Origin: Exophiala sp. HKRS030
Taxonomy: Eukaryota; Ascomycota; Eurotiomycetes; Chaetothyriales; Herpotrichiellaceae
Direction: 5' to 3'
Assembly: GCA_023897205.1 (NCBI GenBank)
Contig: JAHWDD010000003.1
Span: 6,699,665 to 6,763,664, forward strand
Length of the DNA stretch: 64,000 nucleotides
The translations under genes were made by a program, and so were the position numbers. This document shows positions 53,661 to 64,000 of this stretch, piece after piece (positions within the stretch are counted from its first letter, which is position 1; every line of letters begins with the position of its first letter). The notes beneath the pieces were generated by a model. The model searched no databases and had not been told where the DNA came from. It saw only the letters and a program-made list of their open reading frames with translations.

Positions 53661-56450
53661 TTACCGTCGTGAAGGCAGGTTCCCAGCACCACTGCCACCC
53701 TCGCCCTGGCCAGGCAGAGGGCCGGTACCGGAAGCGTAGCTCGTCCTGCTAGGACTCGTGCGCTGAGTTGTCTCTTCGATGATATCGCTCAACCTAGTTG
53801 GATGTCGATGTCTAGTTGCCTGGAGGTTTTCCCATCCTGTTTGAGCTTGTGCAACGATTGGAGGTGGCTCAGTTTCGTACCCTTCGCCCTCATACTCCGG
53901 TATGCGGCCTTGTGGGATAGCCGGTAAGGGGCCGGATGTTGTTCGGGGAATTTGACCCTGTTGTTGCTGAGCTTGCTGTGGACGGTATTGTGCTGCATAC
54001 ATCCTCTCACGCTCAATGTCGGCGGTGTGATCGTCATCATCCTCGTCGGAATAGTCGCCTTCTTCGCCTTCGTCATCGCTCACTTCGGCTCGAAGACCTG
54101 ATGGACCAATAGGCTGACGGTAGGGTATACGGCGGCCCTGTGCATCCCGTGTATAACTACCGTCAGGATTAATGTGATACTCTTCTTCTGACGCCCCTGA
54201 CACGGTGGACGCAATGAACGATTGCTCTGTGCCGCCTGTGCCTTGACGTGTTGGTGCAGGCAAGGCACCAGACATTTGAGAGTTGGTTGTCGTCGGGCTC
54301 TGATGGTAACGCAGATCCTGAGCCGCACTTGTGGCAGCACGACTAGCAGCAATTGCAGCAGCGCTTGTCTGAGGTATCGTCGGCCGAGGTGGGGTAGTGT
54401 AGAATTGTGTCTCAGGTTCACGGCCTGCCTGTGTTGCTTCACGCTGACGAGAGGATTCCGTGAACGGGTCGGTCACGGTAGGGGAACCTCCTGTGTCGGG
54501 TTGGTAGTTGAATTGTCTGGTTTCTTCACCAGGAGAGTCCAAGGAAGTTCCAGTTGTCTGACTCTGAGACCGCGGCCGTTGCGTGGCAGAGGGCTGTTGA
54601 CCGGACAACATTGTGGGACCAGCACTACCAGTAGGCCCCTCCCTTGTTTGTGGCCGATGAGCTGAGCTGATTTGTCGACTGGATAGTCCTTGCATGGGAA
54701 CGACCTGAACGCCTCCTATGAGTGTGGGCTCACCACTTCTCAATGCAATGGTTCTCTCGCGCTCCTCCTGTTCTCTTCGACCCAACTCTTCCCAGGCTCG
54801 TCGAGCCTCTTCTTTGCTAATCTGCAGCTCTCGACGCATTTCTTTGACAAGTTCTTCGGCTCGATTCTTGTCTGCACGGACCGCTTCAATGGACGTGGAG
54901 CTTACGGTCCGAGCTTCCCGTTCGGCGCGAAGCTGCCGTTCCAACTCCGCCTGCCGCTCTTGAGCTTGTTCCTGCTCCTGCCGAGTTTCGAAGAACCAGC
55001 GTTGGAATTTTCGCTCCGAGGACGCTCTCAGACGTTGCAATTCTACCACTGCGTGGAACAAATTAGCTCCTGCAGCAGACAAGTCATCAATTTGCCGAGC
55101 CATCTGTTTCTCTAATGGTTTGCCAGCCAGCTCATCAGCATTGTTTTGCATACGATGGATGAATGATGACACAATGCCCTCCCAGTGTGCCGAGAGATCC
55201 TCCCATCGTTCGAATGCATTAGGGAAACGGCTACGAGCCGCCACACCAGACGCTTGCGTACTTGACTGCGGTCCTAGTTGTGTCCCTGCTTGCAGTACTG
55301 GCTGTGGAGGTTGAGGTCTTGTTGATGGCGGTTGCTGCTGCGGCTGTGTGGCTCGCGGCGCCTGTTCAGGTACTGCTGGTCTCGCAGTCGCGGGGATGTT
55401 CAATTGCTCGTATGCTTCTGTGCGATTCCGTTGCGTGCTTGCCGAAAGTCGAGGGTCTGTTCCACCACTTTGGGTATGGATATGACCCGTCCTTGACGGA
55501 CCAGCCTGAGTTGGAGCAATGTTCTCTTGCCGCCGATCAGAGCCAACTGGCATTTGCGCAGATTGACCGCGTATGTGATAGGTATGTGTTGGCTGCGTTC
55601 TGGCCGTTGATATTCTCGCAGTGGGTCGTGGTGTCTGTTCTTCCCCAACGCCAACAACCTGTTCTCCCTGTTGCATCCTTCTCTGTTCCTCTTGAACTTG
55701 CCTGGCGGCCGCCTCTTCAGCTCTGCGAGCTTCCCGTAGCCTTCTTTCCCGCATAACATCAGTAGGTGTCCGGTATCGAGGTGGTTCCGTTGCGGTGGGC
55801 CCGGTGCCGGCGGCTGCAGCCGTTCGTGGTGCTCCCCCATTCTGTATTCTTGCAGTGGCACCGGGCGGATTGCCCCTTACCAGATCTGACATTCGAGCCT
55901 GTTCTTCGAGCAGATCTGGAGTCAATGGCTGTGCATTGACGCCACTTCCCTTTCTTATGGCTTCCAAGGCAAAAAGGATTGCGTCGTGAGTATGTCTAGA
56001 GACTCGAATTGTTCTTCTAGGCCAGTATGACTCGTCCTCTACCAACCGCTGAAAGTCCTGAGGACTGGTAGACTCCGACTCGTCGAAGCCGCTCAATTGT
56101 GTAACACGACGAGCGTCTGGCTGCGGCGGAGCAGGAGGGGATGCTGCGCGTTCTGCTTGTTCACTTCTGCGCTCTTGCAGTCTCGGGGTTCTTCTCAGTG
56201 AGCGGACACTAGAAGGTGAGGATTGTGGTGGTCTTTGGGATACAGGTGTAGATATGTGTTGCTGGCGTTGGGGTAGGGGTTCTCGTTCAGGGTCGTAATA
56301 CTCGTAAAGGTCGTCAAGATGAGAGGAACCGGACTGAGGCACTTCGATCGTCGGGTTTGGAGGAGTAGGAGTGGGAAGATCGTTGAACAACTTGCTAAAA
56401 GCGCCTCGCAGCGCAGGTTGGTCGGCGTCAGGATCTTCGGTGCGCAAATG
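53661..56450 (-). CDS. Large disordered protein with central coiled coil, 5' exon missing
   Basis: A minus-strand frame of about 928 residues, no family recognised. It is rich in Pro, Gln, Arg and Ser. A short ordered-looking block near residue 150 (SYWPRRTIRVSRHTHDAILF) and a long charged coiled coil (about 470–590) stand out, followed by a conserved-looking TLIGGVQVVPMQG. An acidic stretch (DDEGEEGDYSDEDDDD) lies near 800. The frame has no ATG in its first ~185 codons and is bounded upstream by TAG (56,453–56,451) inside a TGTTAG acceptor-like site, so the start codon is very likely in an upstream exon I could not fix. It may be a scaffold or cytoskeleton-linked protein; that is a guess. 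Confidence 0.75.
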   Translation of the reverse strand, partial: HLRTEDPDADQPALRGAFSKLFNDLPTPTPPNPTIEVPQSGSSHLDDLYEYYDPEREPLPQRQQHISTPVSQRPPQSSPSSVRSLRRTPRLQERRSEQAERAASPPAPPQPDARRVTQLSGFDESESTSPQDFQRLVEDESYWPRRTIRVSRHTHDAILFALEAIRKGSGVNAQPLTPDLLEEQARMSDLVRGNPPGATARIQNGGAPRTAAAAGTGPTATEPPRYRTPTDVMRERRLREARRAEEAAARQVQEEQRRMQQGEQVVGVGEEQTPRPTARISTARTQPTHTYHIRGQSAQMPVGSDRRQENIAPTQAGPSRTGHIHTQSGGTDPRLSASTQRNRTEAYEQLNIPATARPAVPEQAPRATQPQQQPPSTRPQPPQPVLQAGTQLGPQSSTQASGVAARSRFPNAFERWEDLSAHWEGIVSSFIHRMQNNADELAGKPLEKQMARQIDDLSAAGANLFHAVVELQRLRASSERKFQRWFFETRQEQEQAQERQAELERQLRAEREARTVSSTSIEAVRADKNRAEELVKEMRRELQISKEEARRAWEELGRREQEERERTIALRSGEPTLIGGVQVVPMQGLSSRQISSAHRPQTREGPTGSAGPTMLSGQQPSATQRPRSQSQTTGTSLDSPGEETRQFNYQPDTGGSPTVTDPFTESSRQREATQAGREPETQFYTTPPRPTIPQTSAAAIAASRAATSAAQDLRYHQSPTTTNSQMSGALPAPTRQGTGGTEQSFIASTVSGASEEEYHINPDGSYTRDAQGRRIPYRQPIGPSGLRAEVSDDEGEEGDYSDEDDDDHTADIERERMYAAQYRPQQAQQQQGQIPRTTSGPLPAIPQGRIPEYEGEGYETEPPPIVAQAQTGWENLQATRHRHPTRLSDIIEETTQRTSPSRTSYASGTGPLPGQGEGGSGAGNLPSRR

Positions 56451-58923
56451 CTAACAGCTGTGCAAAAAGGCTGAGCAGAGGTCAGTTGGAATACTGGGAT
56501 CCTTGGGCAGTAACATTGACCTGGTCAGGATGAAGGATTGTTGTAATTAGTGTGTGGCTGGTCCAATGCCTGCGTGGGTGGTCAAAATCACGGAGGTTGG
56601 TTTTCGCCAGAAGACCCGCGACCGCTGACGCGACGCACCCGTGTCGGCACACCTTTGAAGAATCTGAAGTGTTTGTGTTGATGCATGAAAATGATTCTAC
56701 CGGCCAAATCGCAAAAGCTCGGATTCAGAGGGAATTGTGGTGTAGAAAGAGGCGGACAGGTTCACAAAGTGGTGGGTGCGGCAGAAGGAACGTGGAAGCT
56801 GTCGCGAAAAGAGCTCTGACCTCTTTTTGCACAGGCCACGTTGCGGAGAGCTTCGATGATAATGTCAAAGCTGCAAGAGAAGGCGTATGACAGGACTATG
56901 AAGTGTATTCGACGTATAGACTCTCTATGTGTGCGTAGTGGTGCGATTTCACCGATTTCGATGTTACGGGCGCAACCTTCGGGAGCAGCCAGAACCAGGC
57001 GGCGACGACGGGCACAAGGTACCTGAGGAACGGTTAACGGTCGAGACTAGAATCTTGTTCGTCGAACCGATTGCCATGATCAGATTCGCATCTCATTGTC
57101 TGGACAAGTTTGTGTTATGCCTGGTTGCGTGCTTCATCGCCGTCTCCCATACTGTAATGCGAATATTGAGGAGGCTGGCATTGGTGGCTTCACACCGCTG
57201 GCGGGCGATGAGTTGGCAGACCGTAAGCTATCGACGCCTCATCCTTGGAAATCACCCCTGCTAGTTCCATCTTTACCGAGTTCATGATAATGGCCATGTT
57301 GATCGTGCGTCTACGGAGTATCGCTTGCGATTATAGAACACACTTGTACCTGTATGGAAGAGATTCGAATTTTCAGCTACAAAGTGTGGACAGTTGCTTT
57401 CCCAGAAGAGACAGTCGAATCTCCCAAACAGCTCGCTTGCCCCTTCACTCCATCTTGTTATCGATCAGGCACCAGGAACGACATCTGACCCCTCAAGCTG
57501 CAGTAAATGGGCGATTGGCACTCGTATTGGCTCAAGACCTCCCCGATTTTTACGAATCAGCAGGTCAAGACAATCCCTTCGGGTCCTTGTCTGGATCCCC
57601 TGCCTCAGATCCCACCGCGCCGCTCCGTTGATGCCGTTGCTCTCTGAGGGGCTCATTGCGCTGACTACCAGCCATAAGCAGGTTTGCTCTCTCGCTGCTC
57701 CATACAAACAGACAGTGGCAAACCTGACTATCAGTACGGGCGCTCAGCCGAACAGGGATACCAGGGATATTCGTCCCCTAACTTTCTCTTCCCGCTTACG
57801 ACACTTGGGAATAGCGCCATCTTGTCAAACCGGAGCTCCATCCGTAACGCAAGGGTTGATTTCAAGATTTCTCTATCCTGTCTGCAAGTGCCAGCTGTCA
57901 ACTTAGATTCTTTTCTCCGTTACTGGGCATGCTCGTGATGGTGTGCATGACGGGATCGTCGACGTGCATGCGCCTTTCTGACACTTTGAGATTAACCATG
58001 TCCCGAAACTGACAGCCTGCACAGGCCTGCGATGGCTCTGGTCAAATTCTCAACGGCGAAAGGACACTCACTCCTGAACAAAATTTAGTTCAGCCTTGAG
58101 CTTGGTGGCCGTTGTCGTGTCGTATTCGGAAGAGGCGATGGTTGCTTAACCGAGTCCGCCTGTCAACTCGATACGAATTGGACTATTGTCATCGAGTCTG
58201 GAGGAGCGGATGCTCCCTATTTCAGATCCGAAGTACGCTCTTCGCTTCACGTATAACTTCGGGCTAGGAGATTTCGACTATCTTTTGACGTCTGCGAAAA
58301 CACGCGTTCCGCTCACGTTTACAGGTCGCAATCTTTTCTTGCGCCTCGTTTTTCTATGCATCGTTGCTGTCAAAAATTGCACCATATGCATTCCCCTTGC
58401 ACTAGACTGGGGCCGTTTTGGTCACTATTGGTACTTGGGAGCTGGTCGAGACAAACTTCAGCATGTTTGTCCCATGGGGCTGGCTTTTCTTCCCTCCCCC
58501 GGTGGTTTGATGGAGCAAACGCTCTACCTGGCCTTGATCAAAACCGAGAAACGAATTGGAAGTGTCAATAATGCCCCGGTCGATGTTTTACATACAGCCT
58601 ACAACTTACAGTCCCTGGGCTTGCATGATTCTTGACAGGCTGCAACATGGAAATGCGGTAATGCCCCAATGGTAGAGATCGGCTGCAGGACGAAGCCACA
58701 TGAGATAATCTCCCTACGAAGTACGGTTTGCAATATTTCATATCCTACCTCTTTCTTCTCCTGATCCAATCTACCCTGGTCTGTCCGAAACGGTAACGCT
58801 GGCTACTCGCGAACAGTACTTAACCGACTCTTGCACTTTCACAATTTTCCATTCTATCAGAATCAATCCCTCCTCTATTGTCCAACCATCTTACTGAACT
58901 TGCTTCGAAAGTACCTGTCCAAG
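56451..58923. other. Divergent intergenic region of 2.5 kb
   Basis: It should contain the missing first exon(s) of the minus-strand coiled-coil gene, probably within the first few hundred bases, and the promoter of the plus-strand gene. Frames such as 58186–58635 have no features and no good start. Confidence 0.4.
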
Positions 58924-60354
58924 ATGCGCCATCTCTTGTCGCCTGCTTTCCGGAGGACCCAACGTGCAGCAGAACAAAACACGAAGATTTCAACAACTTC
59001 GGAATCTCAGCAGCAGAATGACCCCTTTTCGAACGACGCTTCTGCATGCTCAGTTGTCTGCACTTCGAACAGAATGTCTTTCGCACTTCCTTCAGTACCC
59101 TCGTCTTCTCTCCTTCTGGAGGAATTGTTAAAACTTTGGCCATCAGAGACAGGCGATACCATAGAAAGCGTCAACTGTACCGGAGATTCGAGACAACGTA
59201 GATCTGTCGCCATTCTGCTTGATTCTAGTGCTTGGTGTCAAGATCTACCGGCGAGTCAGGATCCGAGTTCTCCTCCTGCAGACTCATATCCTGGTCGGGA
59301 TCCCGCACAACTCAGCACTCCTGTCAATAAAGCAAGGACTCCTGTCCCGTCTTTGACATTCTCTCAAGAGTCCGCATACTCTCGATTTTCCCAGGAGGAC
59401 CATTCCTCCGCAACATCAATCATGTCGCCGCTAGATCTAGGCGCTAGGAGGTCTGTGCCACAGAGTCCATGTCCCGTCAAGACAACGGCAATCCGGCAAG
59501 GAGACAATGAGATGGTGGATCCTTACTACAAACCTCCACAGACCAGGGGTACTCGGAACGCCGTACTGGCATACGATGATGCTACACCTTTCGAAGTCTC
59601 ATACATCAACCCTTGGACTCATGGTTGTGTTAGCGCCGTTGATCCAAAAGTACAGCCACGCAACATTGCAAGTGGTCCTCAAGAAACATCGTACATAGAA
59701 TGGGATGACGAGGAGGACGAGCACAAACTTCGCATTCCTACAGCCCTGTCACGCATTAGAAAGAGTCTTGCAGATCTTCGTGCTGCAGACCGCTTCATTT
59801 CGGGTGCTAATTCAGGTCGAAAAGCATCTACCAAGTCACAAGACAGTGTCAAGGATACTGTTGCATCGATCCCTCGACCGGTAACAGCAGCCGGCAGTGT
59901 TAGCAATGTCAAGGACCGGAGTCCGACGAATTTCACATATGCTGCGCCATACCAGTCACTGTATTTGGAAAAATCTCTTCCACCTTTGCCCCATGAGCAG
60001 ATCATGACTACATCCACTGAAGCGGCATGGGAACGGAGCCCGAAAAGGCGGAGCACAGAGAGCATGGCCAAGAAGTGCTCGCGTTCCCTTGCATCAAGCG
60101 CAAATTCAACTAGCGGGCATATGCGGACAATCCACTCTGAGCTGGAGAGTGCTGGACCAACCTCACCTGTGGCTTTTCACCATTCCTTCACCTCTTATGA
60201 TCAATCTCCAAAGTCGGCGTCATCGCCCAATCTAACAAGGATGGAAAGTTTTGACGGTCCATACTTGAAAACGGACAAAACTGACGAAAAGCCATCGATA
60301 ACCCTGATGGACAAATGGCTCAATGGCCCCTTGGGAGCCAGAAACGAAAAGTAA
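58924..60354 (+). CDS. Hypothetical Ser-rich disordered protein
   Basis: Single exon, 476 residues from the ATG at 58924 (the frame is open to 58831 but without an ATG). No domain was recognised. It is Ser/Pro/Thr-rich with possible phosphorylation motifs. Better-ordered islands are FEVSYINPWTHGCVSAV (near 255), the helix LRIPTALSRIRKSLADLRAA (near 305), YLEKSLPPLPHEQ (near 375; PPLP type) and the C-terminal ITLMDKWLNGPLGARNEK. Such a layout occurs in fungal polarity or signalling adaptors, but there is no direct link. Codon use and the long open frame support a real gene. Confidence 0.7.
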   Translation: MRHLLSPAFRRTQRAAEQNTKISTTSESQQQNDPFSNDASACSVVCTSNRMSFALPSVPSSSLLLEELLKLWPSETGDTIESVNCTGDSRQRRSVAILLDSSAWCQDLPASQDPSSPPADSYPGRDPAQLSTPVNKARTPVPSLTFSQESAYSRFSQEDHSSATSIMSPLDLGARRSVPQSPCPVKTTAIRQGDNEMVDPYYKPPQTRGTRNAVLAYDDATPFEVSYINPWTHGCVSAVDPKVQPRNIASGPQETSYIEWDDEEDEHKLRIPTALSRIRKSLADLRAADRFISGANSGRKASTKSQDSVKDTVASIPRPVTAAGSVSNVKDRSPTNFTYAAPYQSLYLEKSLPPLPHEQIMTTSTEAAWERSPKRRSTESMAKKCSRSLASSANSTSGHMRTIHSELESAGPTSPVAFHHSFTSYDQSPKSASSPNLTRMESFDGPYLKTDKTDEKPSITLMDKWLNGPLGARNEK

Positions 60355-61311
60355 TTTGAGGTTGGTCAAAACTCATGGGTATATCGGATTGCGGCGTTTC
60401 TCTTCTGGTTCAGATGGCGAGATCAAGGGTTTCTAGTATCAGCGGTACGGGGAGATGCAATTGGGATGAGCGAGCGAATGTGTTACATGGCTACAATGAC
60501 AATAATGATGAGGACGATGATGATGATGATGTTGTTGTTGTTGTTACTCTTGTATGATATCAGGGTGTTTTCTTTGGGTTTCAGATACAAATCTGATTAT
60601 ATACTACCTCAAAAGGGGAGATTCTCAATGATGAATGTCTTCTTCCCTAAATAGGCGAGTACCTAGATATGGTTCACCGTACTGAATACGGTCACGCGCC
60701 ATCACGTGCGCTCCTCAAAACTGACGGAGAACTCCATTTTCTCGACATCCACCACCTCCTTGTACAAGTACCACTTTCAGCAATCCTTACGGATTGAGGC
60801 AGAACACTTTGGTACATTATCGTTCTCATCTTTGCCTTAATCACCCTTATCGGCTGTCTCCTGCCGTCTATGCGCATGGCAGCCTCCACAACGGTACACT
60901 ATGGCCATTCTTATCAACCGAGATAGCGACCTCTCGTCCCAACCTATTCTACTGCGTTAAGCGTCAGTGGAGCTAGCTTCAGTAGCCAGAATAAAGCGAA
61001 GGCTCACCCCAGGATTGCTGCTTCGGCTTCACCCGACAGCCAATCATTTCCAACAGGAAAGTCCCGGCGGTAGTTATCCTTCTTAATCGTCTGTGTCCAG
61101 GCGTATTCTCTGGCGCTCCCTTAGCAGATCACCATCATTGCGCACCAAGGGTCCTCCTCTCCCGACCAAACGGCAATGTGCATTTAATAAAGCTATCGCT
61201 GTCGCGCGACATCGCAAATCATGCGGTCAGTCCGAGTTCTTTTGGCTTTGGGGAACCGATCCTATCCTTCAACGACAACTCCAGGTGCTATACGGTTGAC
61301 CTAGCATCACC
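60355..61311. promoter_or_regulatory. Tandem intergenic region upstream of sugar transporter
   Basis: 957 nt with the trinucleotide microsatellite at 60516–60545 and no gene. The last 200 nt should hold the transporter promoter. Confidence 0.4.
60516..60545. repeat. Compound (GAT)5(GTT)5 microsatellite
   Basis: Five GAT units run directly into five GTT units, about 160 nt after the stop of the preceding gene. Confidence 0.9.
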
Positions 61312-63158
61312 ATGGGGATCAAGACCATTTTCACAAACTCGACACTGGCCAAGTATGGCAGAGCCATTCGCGCCACGCCTCGCGAGGTCATCTTGAACCG
61401 CGATCTCCTCTCTACCGCGGTCCTTTATGCAATGTCAGGCATTCCTCTATGTATGTCACTCTTGTCCCGAGTGCGAATCCATAAATCGTGATACTGATGC
61501 ATCTTCGAAACAAAAGGTTGGGATCAAGGTTCATCTTCCACGATACCTTCACTACCCGGGTTCGAACAGCACTTTGGCATCACCTCAAGCGCTTCGCAGA
61601 TCAAAGACTTTATATCACTCGTTTACATTGGCGCTGGTGTCGGAGCAGGTCTAAGCTTCTTCATCAACGATCGCGTCGGTCGCCTATGGTCTCTCCGTCT
61701 ATACATGTTTATCTGGATCCTCGGTCAGCTCATCGCGACAGCCTCCCCAAACATCGGATGCCTATACTTTGCGCGCATAGTCTCAGGTTTCGGCATTGGT
61801 CCACTGACCGTTGTGGGACCCGTCTCACTCGCCGAGATTGCTCCAACTGAGATTCGTGGTCTCATCACTGCGTGGTTCAGTGTCGTGCTCCTGTTAAGTC
61901 TGTTTGTGGCTGCATTCACAGTGTACGGAGTCTTCAGCAACATGGCGGCAACCCGGCTGCAATACCAAGTGGTCTGGTTCTCGCCGTGCATCTTCCTGGC
62001 CCTCTGCATTGCGGCAAGTTTCTTTGTGTGCGAATCGCCGAGATGGCTCTTTCTGAAGGGTCGTCGTGAAGAGGGTGTCAGAACCCTTGAGAAACTACGC
62101 GGGCTGCCCGCCGAACATCCAAGGGTCCACCAAGAGATTCACGATATCGAAGAGTCGATTGCGGCAGAGACGGAAAAGTTTGACGGCCAAGGTCGTTTCG
62201 CTCACATGAAGGGGATCATGAAGGAGACTTTCCTAGTCCCCGCCAATCTGCGACGTCTACAGCAGGCCATGATATCTTATGCGCTTGCTCAACTTTCCGG
62301 CGCCAACCTGGTCACCAGTTACTTTGTACCCATCCTCAAACTCATGGGCCTGGCCTCGGACAACAACGCGAAAAGAGCACTGTTCCTCAGTTGCATGTAC
62401 AGCATGGCAAAGTTCTTCTTCACCGTCATCGCCTCTTTCTTTTTCATCGATGCCCTTGGGCGACGGAGGTCGCTCTTCATCGGAATCACGCTTCAAATGA
62501 GCTCCGACATCTACCTCGGTGTTTTCATCAAATATGTTCAACAATCGACTGTCAACGTTGCAGCTTCACAGGCCGCCACCGCATTCATCTTCATTCATGG
62601 TTTCGGCTATGCAGTGGGTAAGTCATTGGTTGTTCTCTCTCGTAGAAGCCTGAATGGGTTTTCACTATCGTGCTGGTATCGATTGGTCACTGACAACAGG
62701 ATGTTCACAGGTCTCTTGGTTCTCCCGTACGTTTTTGCCGGAGAGATCTGGCCGAACCGTATCAGATCCTTCGGCGGTGCCCTCACACAGTGTTTCCATT
62801 GGCTGTTCTACTACGGCGTCAGTGCAGGAATGCCATCCTTACTTTCGTCGATGGACAACTGGGGAGCTTTCATATTTTTCGGCGGATGGTGCTTCGTTTC
62901 GTTGATATATGTCTACCTCATGGTACCAGAGATTGCTGGTCTGAGTGTTGAAGAGATTGATGATCTTTTCAGAGGGCCGTGGTTCAATGCCTACAAAAGG
63001 TCTAAACAACGAACCGTGATTACAAGCGTCGAAAGTCAAGAAACAGTTGAGCAATGCGTGTGAGTTTATTCCTTGTCCTGAAGCTGAGTGGAATGATACT
63101 AACGTTGCCTGCCTTTAGAACAAGTGAAGCCAACACCGTTAAAGGGGCCAAGGATTGA
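61312..63158 (+). CDS. MFS sugar-type transporter (quinate/hexose permease family)
   Basis: Twelve-helix plasma-membrane importer of the fungal sugar/quinate transporter family. Four exons: 61312–61450, 61517–62617, 62711–63059 and 63119–63158; introns of 66, 93 and 59 nt; 542 residues. Family motifs are WDQGSSSTIPSLPGFEQHFG after helix 1, INDRVGRLWSLR (D-R-x-G-R), the helix 5 segment SLAEIAPTEIRGLITAW, ESPRWLFLKGRREEG (PESPR type), IDALGRRRS and YVFAGEIWPNRIRSFG. The last intron sits near the end: reading through gives a stop two codons on, while splicing adds a 13-residue hydrophilic tail. The solute cannot be told. It lies 743 nt upstream of an FAD oxidase on the same strand. Confidence 0.92.
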
Positions 63159-63901
63159 GGTTTTGATTTTTCAAAGTTGCCTTCATTTCCAATGGGGCGG
63201 CGTTATAGCTATTCCGACACGGTATATACATATAGCCACAACATATCAATTGACTCGACATTCACGTTCTTTACTTCGATTTCTGAGCTTTCCATGGAGA
63301 AAGGTCGTACCTTGTTGTCATGATTTGTGACACTTTGCACAATATTTTGCCGGCCTGGGCCTCGGCTACATTTCCAATGGGCAGGGAGTCAAACACGATA
63401 CGTCCTCCCGTTGTATCTGATCCGGTAATGGTAGAGAATCGAAAGTCGAGAGTCTAGAAGTCCTTCGGATTCTCCCGAAGCTCAATAATTCAAAGTCTCT
63501 ACTAGTGCACTTAGTGGTCATCATGATCCCAGACGGAGATATCCATCCACACCAAACGAGAATGGCTCTAGTGCATCTTTTTCACGCTTCAAAAGGCAAA
63601 CGGCATGTCGACGAGGAGGCTAGAATAGTCAGTCCACCACTTGCCTATCAATTGAAACCTCAAAAAGGGAGACCCGAACTACTGACCAAGTATATACCCA
63701 CCCCTGGCTCTCTAGATTGGTTGCTCTTGGCTGCTCCAAAGAAAGAGAGAAAGGACACCGGCCGATCAAACACGTGTGACTCAAGAGGCCTCAACATGTA
63801 CCAGATTCAGCCAACATCCAAAACACTCGCCAACTGAAGTCGGTGGTTCCTTTTGGATACCCACCTCCGCTATCGCATCATACACCCATCTGGGCTCAAA
63901 A
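63159..63901. promoter_or_regulatory. Spacer between transporter and FAD oxidase
   Basis: 743 nt of same-strand spacer holding the promoter of the oxidase. A frame at 63505–63837 lacks features and is not accepted. Confidence 0.4.
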
Positions 63902-64000
63902 ATGCCGCCGCGTGGTTCAACGAGGCAGGGTGCACCTCCACTCGAGGACAAGAATGCATCGATCATCATCGTCGGCGCCGGGGTGTTTGGGCTCAGTACG
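63902..64000 (+). CDS. DAO-type FAD-dependent oxidoreductase, N-terminus only (cut by window edge)
   Basis: Only 33 codons are present. After a short hydrophilic leader (MPPRGSTRQGAPPLEDKNA) comes SIIIVGAGVFGLST, the FAD-binding beta-alpha-beta start of the DAO family in the form typical of fructosyl amino acid oxidases and sarcosine/pipecolate oxidases. Such enzymes oxidise secondary amines and release hydrogen peroxide, often in peroxisomes. The rest is outside the window, so neither substrate nor intactness can be judged. Confidence 0.75.
   Translation, partial: MPPRGSTRQGAPPLEDKNASIIIVGAGVFGLST

Noticed and set aside
58186..58635. 149-residue plus-strand frame
   Set aside because: It lacks an ATG start, has no recognisable domain and lies in a promoter region.
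1..64000. CRISPR arrays, rRNA genes, intact transposons or viral genes
   Set aside because: No regular spaced repeats, rRNA-like segments, transposase, reverse transcriptase or viral motifs were seen in any frame.

Overview
This is nuclear DNA of a filamentous ascomycete fungus (Pezizomycotina). The evidence is short GT–AG introns of about 50–130 nt with CTAAC-like branch sites, a Zn2Cys6 regulator, fungal-only families (DUF3433, SigF-like NTF2 proteins), fungal housekeeping genes (KAP123, MED7, ADE13, MAK5) and intergenic spaces of 0.3–6.5 kb. A Eurotiomycete, perhaps Chaetothyriales, is my guess from overall style; nothing in the sequence proves it. All intron coordinates were worked out by hand from splice signals and frame.

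Layout. 0–8 kb: a DUF1989 protein open at the left edge, a short Zn2Cys6 regulator (minus), then the importin KAP123. 7.75–14.27 kb: a long gene-poor stretch with a (TG)27 microsatellite. 14.3–19.8 kb: three plus-strand genes, a vacuolar Ca2+/H+ exchanger, a flavin monooxygenase with a GC–AG intron, and a SigF-like NTF2 membrane protein. 20.4–22.4 kb: a CT-rich tract, an unresolved minus-strand coding-like segment, and a spliced gene for a 45-residue cysteine-rich peptide. 22.7–31 kb: a compact block of lipid phosphatase, MED7, ADE13, MAK5 and a patatin-like lipase, with two head-to-head promoters. 31–35.7 kb: no gene I can model, but protein-like fragments on the minus strand.

35.7–43.6 kb is the most interesting part. 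It holds a sterol/fatty-acid hydroxylase-fold enzyme, a Spinster-type MFS carrier, a small CxxC protein, a CDP-alcohol phosphotransferase, an unusual cytochrome P450 and a TLC-domain membrane protein. All five recognisable families act on lipids or lipid-like substrates, so this may be a lipid-modification cluster. Within it, the CxxC gene and the CDP-alcohol phosphotransferase are separated by only 6 nt, in the same frame, like a bacterial operon. The upstream frame is strikingly poor in ATG, as expected if one mRNA yields both proteins.

44–64 kb: a Cys-N-terminal/RG-rich protein, a DUF3433 membrane protein, a secreted protein with four repeated cysteine units, two large disordered proteins, an MFS sugar-type transporter in four exons, and the first 33 codons of a DAO-type FAD oxidase cut by the right edge.
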